In this document: one piece after another, positions 21,841-27,598 of the stretch
Layout of the letters: every line of letters begins with the position of its first letter
Numbering within the stretch: the first letter of the stretch is position 1
Origin: Sphingomonas oleivorans
Lineage (GTDB): Bacteria; Pseudomonadota; Alphaproteobacteria; Sphingomonadales; Sphingomonadaceae
Direction of reading: 5' to 3'
DNA: 64,000 bases
NCBI RefSeq assembly: GCF_003050615.1
Contig: NZ_NWBU01000007.1
Span: 62,001 to 126,000 of the forward strand
Position numbers and translations under genes: made by a program
Notes under the pieces: generated by a model
What the model was told of the DNA's origin: nothing
Database searches by the model: none
What the model saw: only the letters and a program-made list of their open reading frames with translations

Positions 21841-22613
21841 ACGATGTGAACGATATCGACGACAGCCGCGCGCCGCTGCTCGATCATCTGATCGAGCTGC
21901 GCCGTCGCCTGCTCTGGTCCGTGGCGGCGCTGGCGGTGGCGTTCGGCGTCTGCTTCTATTTCGCGCGGCCGATCTTCGCTTTCCTGGTGCAGCCGCTGGT
22001 ACGGGCAGGGCAGGGGAAGATCATCTATACCCAGATTTTCGAGGCCTTCTTCGTCGAGATCAAGGTGGCCTTCTTCGCCGCGCTGATGCTGGCCTTTCCG
22101 GTGATCGCCAACCAGCTATGGCAATTCGTGGCGCCGGGGCTTTACCGTAATGAGAGGCGCGCGCTGCTGCCCTTCCTGCTGGCGACTCCGGTGCTGTTCC
22201 TCGCCGGTGCCTCGCTCGCTTATTATGTCGCCGTTCCGGTGGCGCTTCATTTCCTGCTGGGCTTCCAGGGCAATCTGGGCGGCATCCAGCAGGAGGCGCT
22301 GCCGGCGGTCGGCAATTATCTGGCCTTCATCATGCAGTTCCTGTTCGGCTTCGGGATCGCATTTCTGCTGCCGGTGCTGCTGATGCTGCTGGAACGGGCC
22401 GGAATTGTCACGCGCCAGCAGCTCGTCGGCGCGCGTCGCTATGCGATCGTCGGCGCCTTCGCCGTCGCGGCGGTGCTGACGCCACCCGACATTGGCTCGC
22501 AGCTCCTGCTCGCGATCCCGCTCGTCTTTCTCTACGAGCTTGCGCTGATCGGCATCTGGTTCACCGAGCGTCGTCGCGCGGCCCAGCCGGCCTCTCCCCA
22601 ACCCGACGCCTGA
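21837..22613 (+). CDS. tatC: Sec-independent translocase subunit TatC
   Basis: Six-helix core of the Tat receptor that binds twin-arginine signal peptides. Starts with GTG 21837 overlapping tatB (GTGA). N-terminal PLLDHLIELRRRLLW, periplasmic/TM2 region FEAFFVEIKVAFFAAL, and PGLYRNERRALLPF are family landmarks. 258 residues, normal length. Confidence 0.96.
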   Translation: MNDVNDIDDSRAPLLDHLIELRRRLLWSVAALAVAFGVCFYFARPIFAFLVQPLVRAGQGKIIYTQIFEAFFVEIKVAFFAALMLAFPVIANQLWQFVAPGLYRNERRALLPFLLATPVLFLAGASLAYYVAVPVALHFLLGFQGNLGGIQQEALPAVGNYLAFIMQFLFGFGIAFLLPVLLMLLERAGIVTRQQLVGARRYAIVGAFAVAAVLTPPDIGSQLLLAIPLVFLYELALIGIWFTERRRAAQPASPQPDA

Positions 22614-22616
22614 GAA

Positions 22617-22647
22617 AAAAAACGCCGCCAGGGGAGGCGGCGTCATG
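22617..22647 (-). terminator. rho-independent terminator for the entericidin-like gene
   Basis: Read on the minus strand: GACGCCGCC, loop CCTCCCCT region, GGCGGCG, then eight T residues. The stem-loop starts about 25 bases after the minus-strand stop at 22671. On the plus strand there is no T run, so it serves the minus-strand gene; it may also block read-through from it into tatC. Confidence 0.85.
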
Positions 22648-22670
22648 AATTGATCGCGCTTATGCGCAGC

Positions 22671-22805
22671 TTATTTTGAGTCCTCGGCGGCGTTCGATAC
22701 CGCCTGACCCGCGGAGGAAACGTCCTTGCCGGCGCCCTCAATCGTGTTGCAGGCCGAAGCCATCAGGCCCGCCGCGACCAGTGCCAGGGCGAAAATCTTA
22801 CGCAT
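22671..22805 (-). CDS. entericidin A/B family small lipoprotein
   Basis: A 44-residue lipoprotein: basic start MRK, hydrophobic FALALVAAGLM, lipobox ASAC with C19, then NTIEGAGKDVSSAGQAVS, the characteristic entericidin motif (NT-EG-GKD). It starts at ATG 22805 with GGGAG upstream and ends before a clear terminator. Entericidins are stress-related envelope lipoproteins of unclear function; in many alphaproteobacteria they are induced in the general stress response, but no GGAAC-N16-CGTT element was found upstream here. Confidence 0.88.
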   Translation of the reverse strand: MRKIFALALVAAGLMASACNTIEGAGKDVSSAGQAVSNAAEDSK

Positions 22806-23179
22806 CTGTCTTGCTCCCAATCGTTTCACGCAACATTCCTGTACGTTCCCTAGGCGGAAACCGGCCGGATAATGCCCGGCAGGAAGCTCTGGTTCCTTAA
22901 GCGTGGAGGCATGATGATCGATATGGGCCGAAAGAAATTGGGCCCGGAGGCGCCGCCGGGGGGAGGATCGGCGCGTCCGGGCCCTGTCGTTTAGACAGCG
23001 AGAGCGGGGGGGCAAAAGGTCGCTGTCTGGATGTGAGAACGAGCCTGGGGGGTGGAGGTTCCGCCGTTTCGCTTTTTTTCTTCCTCGTCCCGCATTTCCC
23101 CGAGCCCTGTGCGGGCTTCCGGCAACCTCCCGGCCGGAGGGTGGTTGAAGGTCTATTACGGGATTGCAGGAGAAGAGGA
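22806..23179. other. gene-free interval with strong hairpins (possible structured RNA)
   Basis: No open frame here looks real. The stretch contains a long hairpin, GGGCCCGGA (22940-22948) with TCCGGGCCC (22976-22984) and an inner GCGCCG/CGGCGC, followed by two mutually exclusive pairings of GACAG: with CTGTC at 22983-22987 just upstream, or as GACAGCGA (22994-23001) with TCGCTGTC (23020-23027). A T7 run lies near 23069. It separates divergent genes (entericidin minus, small protein plus). It may hold a small RNA or a leader, but no promoter was recognised. Confidence 0.4.
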
Positions 23180-23341
23180 ATGGCCAAGCCCCCGAAGACA
23201 CCTCCCTCGTCCGACATCAAGGGCGTCGACATGGATCGCAAGCCGATCAACCGACCGGAAAATAGCGATCCCGAAATGGGCCGGCGCTTCGATCAGGAGC
23301 ATCGTGAAGCCAAGGGGCGGCCCGCCCCCTCGCGACCCTGA
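23180..23341 (+). CDS. small hydrophilic protein of unknown function
   Basis: A 53-residue frame starting MAKPPKTPPSSDIKGVDMDR and rich in Pro, Lys, Asp and Arg, with no membrane segment or signal peptide. A very good ribosome site (AGGAGAAGAGGA) lies just before the ATG, which is the main reason for calling it. It ends seven bases before the convergent histidine kinase gene. I do not recognise the family. The frame is open further upstream to 23033 without a better start. Confidence 0.55.
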   Translation: MAKPPKTPPSSDIKGVDMDRKPINRPENSDPEMGRRFDQEHREAKGRPAPSRP

Positions 23342-23348
23342 TCTTCCG

Positions 23349-24926
23349 CTATCGCTCCTGATGTTCGGGGACGATGGAGATTTCGATCTCATATCGGCCG
23401 ATATCGCCGTCATAGACGAGCTTCGATCGCAACTGGCGCGACAGGCCCTCGACGATGCGGCGGAAACGATCCATCGTCGGATGCGCGCGGCAGGAGCTGA
23501 TCGCGAGCCCTAGTCCCTCGATCGCGAGCAGCGCCCGATCCGGCTCGGGCCCCGGCAACAGCGATACCGCGACCGTGCCCTGAGGATCGCAGCTCATTAC
23601 CAGCTCGACGATCTCGGTGATGAGGAAGGCCACCGGCACCGCGACATCCTGGCTGGCGAAGGCCGGCGTCATATTCAGCGTGATTGTCATATGCGCGGCC
23701 TCGGCGGGCGCCGTCGCGCGCAGATTGGCCGCCAGTTCGCCGATCAGCGCGCGTAAGCCTACGCCGCGATTTTCCTCGACCTCGGCATAATGATTGCGAT
23801 GCACCACGGCCAGCGCATCGACCCGGCGCTGGATCGAGGCATAGGCCGAGGCGACATCTCCCTTCGATCCGCGCGCATGCAGATTGATCAGGCTGGCGAC
23901 GACCTGGAGATTATTCTTCACGCGATGATGGACTTCGCGGGTAAGCTTGGTCTGGCGTTCCAGCCCTTCCTCCAGCTCCGCTTCATGCCCCACCAGCTCG
24001 TCCGCCGCCTGGCGGAAGGCTTCGGCCAGATCGCGAATCTCATGCGCAGGCGTAGTGAGCCTGGGAAGCTGCATCGGCCCATCCTCCACCCGATAGTCCG
24101 ATACGGCGCGCTGAAGCTGACCGAGCGGCTGGAGCAGCAGCCTGTCGACCACCAGCCAGCCGATCATCGCCGCCGCCAGCCACATCAGCATCGGCAGCAG
24201 AACGAGCAGGACCTCGATGGCGCTCACCGAATTGATGTTGACCGTCATGGACAGCGCCGCCTGGCCGCCGGCGATCAGGGATTGCACCGTCACCTGCTGG
24301 TCGAGCGGCCCGTCGCGTCCGCCTCGTTCGAGCTCTATCCGGGTATCGCCCTGCGTCAGCGAGACGCCATGGCTGTTCGTGCCGGTGGAAGCGGCCTGCC
24401 GGAGAAGATCGGCGGGCAATTCGCCGACCCCATAGGCGGCGCCATAGGTGGCGGGAACCGTGAAGCGGATCGCCGGCGGATCGTTGAGCAGCAGCAGCTC
24501 CGTGCCGATGCCGCCGCGCGGCGCCTGGGCGGATTGCACGGAATATCCGGGCGTGGCGCAACGGCGCCGGCCATTGGCGTCATACAGGGCGAAGCGCATG
24601 TCGCGCCTGCCGGATTGGCGGAGCGCCGTCAGCCAGGCCTGGCAATCCCGCATCGTCCTCGGATCGGCGTCCACCACCGCGCGCAGCCCGCTTGCGTTCC
24701 GGCCGATCAGCGCGTCGATCTGCCGGGCGCTGCCGGTGGCGATGATGCGTGCATCGGCCTCATGCTGGAGGCGGTTGTTGCTGGCGGATTGGATGGAGGC
24801 GAACAATGCCATCAGGCCCAGCGGCAACAGCGCCGTGGACAGGATGAGCAGCATCTTTATGCCGGTGGAAAGCCTGGCGAAGGAAGGCGAAATCCGCGCC
24901 ACCGGGGGCCGCGAGGAGGCGTTCAT
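23349..24926 (-). CDS. PhyP-like membrane sensor histidine kinase (HisKA_2) with degenerate ATPase domain
   Basis: Membrane sensor of the general stress response. Residues 25-46 and about 236-260 are membrane helices enclosing a periplasmic domain of about 190 residues; a HAMP-like linker follows (262-315), then the HisKA_2 dimerisation domain with the phospho-acceptor H334 in EVHHRVKNNLQ. The C-terminal ATPase domain (415-515) is unusual: the N box reads TEIVELVMSC, lacking both asparagines of the NELxxNAxKH consensus, and the DxGxG box reads IEGLGL. ATP binding is therefore doubtful, which suits a PhyP-type protein that dephosphorylates PhyR. It starts 21 bases after nepR and is probably in its operon. 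Its family is known from Sphingomonas; the phosphatase role here is inferred. Confidence 0.85.
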   Translation of the reverse strand: MNASSRPPVARISPSFARLSTGIKMLLILSTALLPLGLMALFASIQSASNNRLQHEADARIIATGSARQIDALIGRNASGLRAVVDADPRTMRDCQAWLTALRQSGRRDMRFALYDANGRRRCATPGYSVQSAQAPRGGIGTELLLLNDPPAIRFTVPATYGAAYGVGELPADLLRQAASTGTNSHGVSLTQGDTRIELERGGRDGPLDQQVTVQSLIAGGQAALSMTVNINSVSAIEVLLVLLPMLMWLAAAMIGWLVVDRLLLQPLGQLQRAVSDYRVEDGPMQLPRLTTPAHEIRDLAEAFRQAADELVGHEAELEEGLERQTKLTREVHHRVKNNLQVVASLINLHARGSKGDVASAYASIQRRVDALAVVHRNHYAEVEENRGVGLRALIGELAANLRATAPAEAAHMTITLNMTPAFASQDVAVPVAFLITEIVELVMSCDPQGTVAVSLLPGPEPDRALLAIEGLGLAISSCRAHPTMDRFRRIVEGLSRQLRSKLVYDGDIGRYEIEISIVPEHQER

Positions 24927-24947
24927 CTCAACGGCTGTTCGCTCGCA

Positions 24948-25208
24948 TCAGCCGAGCTTGCCCAGTAGATCAAGGAATTCGGGCGGAACCTGCTCGTTTA
25001 CGGTCTGCTGATAGGCCGATTTCAGCGCATTGCCGATATGGCTGTCCAGCATGCGAGGCACGGCATGCCCGCCCGCCGGCCTTGCCGCATCCACATTTGC
25101 CTTTCCTTCGGTTCCACCGCCACTCCTGCGTCCGGCTACCCCCGTCTCTTGTTCTTTCGAAGCCAAGACGCCCGTCCCCTTGCCAACCTGCGACTCATGC
25201 GGTCGCAT
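24948..25208 (-). CDS. nepR: anti-sigma factor NepR
   Basis: Small anti-sigma factor that holds EcfG inactive and is sequestered by phosphorylated PhyR. The conserved C-terminal helices read DSHIGNALKSAYQQTVNEQ then VPPEFLDLLGKLG, matching the NepR consensus (IG--L---Y---V-E-VP--FLDLL--L). The N-terminal half is polar and disordered-looking. Start set at ATG 25208 (86 residues), a little long for the family; the frame is open upstream to 25289. Divergent from phyR and followed by the kinase gene on the same strand. Confidence 0.88.
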   Translation of the reverse strand: MRPHESQVGKGTGVLASKEQETGVAGRRSGGGTEGKANVDAARPAGGHAVPRMLDSHIGNALKSAYQQTVNEQVPPEFLDLLGKLG

Positions 25209-25317
25209 CTCGAAAATCCAACGGATCGAACCCCGCTGATACCGTTTACGCAAGCATATGATCCGACGCTTGAACCCCTGTCGGGACAACCGGCGGATAA
25301 AATGCCCATGCGCCTAT

Positions 25318-25345
25318 GGAAACAAAAAACTGAAATGTTTGTTCC
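25318..25345. promoter_or_regulatory. candidate divergent EcfG-type promoter between nepR and phyR
   Basis: The 28-base element is nearly symmetrical (GGAAACAAA ... TTTGTTCC). Read on the minus strand it gives GGAAC (25345-25341), a 16-base spacer, and TGTT (25324-25321), one base off the EcfG consensus GGAAC-N16-CGTT, about 110 bases before nepR. Read on the plus strand it gives GGAAA, 17 bases, TGTT, about 155 bases before phyR. Autoregulation of this locus by EcfG is known in related bacteria. Confidence 0.55.
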
Positions 25346-25497
25346 CGTCATCATGCGAGACGGGCCGATGGCCTTGTCCCGCATGCCCGGAGGTGCCGGG
25401 TGGCACGCTTGCAATCGGTCTGCCGGATCACCAGAACATTTGCAATGGCATCGGCGTCGGCCCGTCTGACGGTTCATTCAGGGAGTATCGTAACATC

Positions 25498-26295
25498 ATG
25501 TCGCTCGGCCAGGAACTCGCCCCCCATCTCCCTTTCCTGCGCCGCTATGCCCGCGCGCTTACCGGTAGTCAGCAACATGGCGATTCCTATGTTAGGGCCG
25601 CGCTGGAGGCGATCGTCGCCGCGCCGGACGATTTCCCGCGTGAGGTCGATGCGCGGCTTGGCCTTTATCGGACCTTCCAGCGCATCTGGGCGTCGGCCAA
25701 TCTCGAGGGGGATGATGACGATGTCGGCTTCGGTGGGGAAAGGGAAGGGATTGCCCAGGCGCGTCTCTCGCAGGTCACGCCGCGCTCGCGCCAGGCCCTG
25801 CTGCTAACCGCCATGGAGGGATTCACCCCGGAGGATGCGGGCTATCTGATCGAAGCCAGCGCCGAGGAGGTGGAGCAACTCGTGGTCGATGCCGTCGCGG
25901 AGATTGAGCGGCAGACGCGCGCCGACGTGCTGATCATCGAGGATGAGCCGATCATCGCGATGGATCTGGAAACGATCGTGCGTGATCTCGGCCATAATGT
26001 GACGGGCGTTGCCGTCACGCGCGACGAGGCGGTGTCGCAGGCGCTCGCCACGCGCCCCGGCCTGGTGCTTGCGGACATCCAACTCGCCGACGACAGTTCC
26101 GGCATCGATGCGGTGAAGGACATATTGGCCGAGTTCAACGTGCCGGTGATCTTCATCACGGCCTTTCCGGAACGGCTGCTGACGGGCGAGCGCCCCGAGC
26201 CCACTTTCCTCATCACCAAGCCGTTCCAGCGTTCGACCGTGAAGGCGGCGATCAGCCAGGCGCTGTTCTTCGATTCGGCGACCGTTCCGGCCTGA
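25498..26295 (+). CDS. phyR: general stress response anti-anti-sigma regulator PhyR
   Basis: Response regulator whose N-terminal half imitates a sigma factor. Start ATG 25498 (MSLGQELAPHLPFLRRYAR) with GGGAG upstream; the longer open frame from 25258 is not PhyR-like. Residues 1-135 form the EcfG-like sigma2/sigma4 mimic (TPRSRQALLLTAMEGFTPEDAGYLI is the sigma4-like part); residues 140-262 are a receiver domain with acidic pocket IIEDEP, phospho-acceptor Asp in LVLADIQLADD, T in FITAF and K in ITKPF. When phosphorylated it binds NepR and frees EcfG. Confidence 0.95.
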   Translation: MSLGQELAPHLPFLRRYARALTGSQQHGDSYVRAALEAIVAAPDDFPREVDARLGLYRTFQRIWASANLEGDDDDVGFGGEREGIAQARLSQVTPRSRQALLLTAMEGFTPEDAGYLIEASAEEVEQLVVDAVAEIERQTRADVLIIEDEPIIAMDLETIVRDLGHNVTGVAVTRDEAVSQALATRPGLVLADIQLADDSSGIDAVKDILAEFNVPVIFITAFPERLLTGERPEPTFLITKPFQRSTVKAAISQALFFDSATVPA

Positions 26296-26333
26296 GTCGT
26301 CCTTGCGCCGCCATGCCGCCTGATGGCCGGGAT

Positions 26334-26358
26334 GGAACCGCATCCGCCGGGCATCGTT
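26334..26358 (+). promoter_or_regulatory. EcfG-dependent promoter
   Basis: GGAAC at 26334-26338, exactly 16 bases, then CGTT at 26355-26358: a perfect match to the alphaproteobacterial EcfG (general stress sigma factor) consensus. It lies 76 bases before the ATG of the 47-residue membrane protein and upstream of ecfG, so it probably drives both. Confidence 0.85.
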
Positions 26359-26433
26359 GACGAGGGGTAACGATCTGGATCGTCAACCGGCTGGCAGGGA
26401 AAATGGCGGAAGGTGGAAGAGAAGGAGCGTGGC

Positions 26434-26577
26434 ATGGCGGATGAAACCGACCGGACCCACTTGACGCGAACCGAGGCGCGAGCCGGCCAGTCGAGCCATG
26501 TGACTCGCTATGTCCTATCGGCGTCGCTCCTGCTCATCATCCTTCTCTTCGCCGCCATTCTTCTGATCTGGAAGTAA
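26434..26577 (+). CDS. small single-pass membrane protein in the stress-response locus
   Basis: A 47-residue frame: polar N-terminus MADETDRTHLTRTEARAGQS, then a membrane helix of about 20 residues from YVLSAS through ILLIWK at the very C-terminus. GGAG lies six bases before the ATG, and a perfect GGAAC-N16-CGTT promoter sits upstream. The N-out or N-in arrangement is not decidable by eye. It stands between phyR and ecfG and is likely co-transcribed with ecfG. I know no function; a TxTEARxG plus RYVL-helix pattern looks like a conserved family rather than chance. Confidence 0.7.
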   Translation: MADETDRTHLTRTEARAGQSSHVTRYVLSASLLLIILLFAAILLIWK

Positions 26578-26679
26578 AATTCTGAGCGCCGTCATCGCAA
26601 ATGGTGCCGACACTGCCTATGTAGGCGCGCATCGCGGCCGGGCCTATGCTCGCCCGCTGAATACCGGGGATCGACACGC

Positions 26680-27324
26680 ATGACTGAAGAAGCCCGGGAC
26701 GAGCAGGCTCGGCAGGCGGTGTCCGATCCGGTGGCGCATGTTCCACTGTCGGACGACGATTTCAAGGCTGAGCTGGCTCGCGTCATTCCCCATCTGCGCG
26801 CCTTCGGGCGCTCGCTTTCGGGCAATCGCGATCTGGCGGACGATCTCGTCCAGGAAACGTTGCTCAAGGCCTGGGCGGCGCGCAAGCGCTTCCAGGCGGG
26901 CACCAACATGCGCGCCTGGACGTTCATCATCCTGCGCAACCTCTTCCTCTCCCAGATGCGCCGCGCCCGCTTCAAGGGCGAGTGGGACGAGCTGACCGCG
27001 AGCAAGATCCTCGCAGCACCGGCGAGCCAGGATCGGCATGTCGAGCTGGGCGATCTCCAGCGCGCGCTGATGCATCTGCCCCAGCCGCAGCGCGAGGCGC
27101 TGATCCTGGTCGGCGCGGGCGGCTTCGCCTATGAGGAAGCGGCCGAGATATGCGGCTGTGCGGTAGGCACGATCAAGAGCCGCGTGGCGCGCGGCCGCGT
27201 CGCACTGGAAACGCTGCTCAGCGAGGGCACGCTGCCTTCGCGCCGCGCCTATGAGGGAGACGCGAGCCAGAGCGCGCTTCAGTCGATCATGGGCGAGGTG
27301 GACGAGCTCAGCCGCAATCGCTGA
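26680..27324 (+). CDS. ecfG: general stress response ECF sigma factor EcfG
   Basis: ECF15-type sigma factor that directs RNA polymerase to GGAAC-N16-CGTT promoters. The 214-residue protein has sigma2 (about 28-100; PHLRAFGRSLSGNRDLADDL, then NMRAWTFIILRNLFLSQMRR) and sigma4 (about 120-180; ALILVGAGGFAYEEAAEICG with GCAVGTIKSRVARGR as the recognition helix). It follows the small membrane protein by 102 bases with no separate promoter seen, so both are probably expressed from 26334. A second NepR-like gene is convergent just downstream. Confidence 0.95.
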   Translation: MTEEARDEQARQAVSDPVAHVPLSDDDFKAELARVIPHLRAFGRSLSGNRDLADDLVQETLLKAWAARKRFQAGTNMRAWTFIILRNLFLSQMRRARFKGEWDELTASKILAAPASQDRHVELGDLQRALMHLPQPQREALILVGAGGFAYEEAAEICGCAVGTIKSRVARGRVALETLLSEGTLPSRRAYEGDASQSALQSIMGEVDELSRNR

Positions 27325-27341
27325 GCCTTCTTGCGGCCTCG

Positions 27342-27521
27342 CTATGCCTGGTAGAGCTTGTCGAGCAGGCAGCGTATGTCGCGCGGCAATTCCGTCGACC
27401 GGGGGGAATAGGCGGCCCGAAGCGCATTGCCGAGGCCTTCCTGCCCGGAAGGTGCGCGAACGGTTTCCACCTTGATATTCGCCGTCCGTCGGTCGGTCCT
27501 GGATTGATAGCGCGTTTCCAT
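27342..27521 (-). CDS. second NepR-like anti-sigma protein
   Basis: A 59-residue frame convergent to ecfG (17 bases apart). Its C-terminal half, EGLGNALRAAYSPRSTELP followed by RDIRCLLDKLYQA, lines up with NepR at 24948 (IGNALKSAY ... VPPEFLDLLGKLG): same spacing of the LGNAL-AAY helix, the proline, and the LL-KL helix. The usual VP-FLDLL is replaced by LPRDIRCLL. It may be a second anti-sigma factor or a variant tuned to another partner. A possible EcfG-like promoter (GCAAC-N16-CGTT, one mismatch) lies at 27531-27555 on the minus strand, almost touching the ATG. Confidence 0.72.
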   Translation of the reverse strand: METRYQSRTDRRTANIKVETVRAPSGQEGLGNALRAAYSPRSTELPRDIRCLLDKLYQA

Positions 27522-27598
27522 GGGGCCGATAACGCCCCATGCTGTCCGAGGTTGCGCCGGATTGTCTTCCTGGATGGCTCGGCTATGGCATCGTCATC

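Noticed and set aside
22820-22900. EcfG promoter for the entericidin-like gene
   Set aside because: Two GGAAC words occur on the minus strand upstream, but neither has CGTT at 16 or 17 bases.
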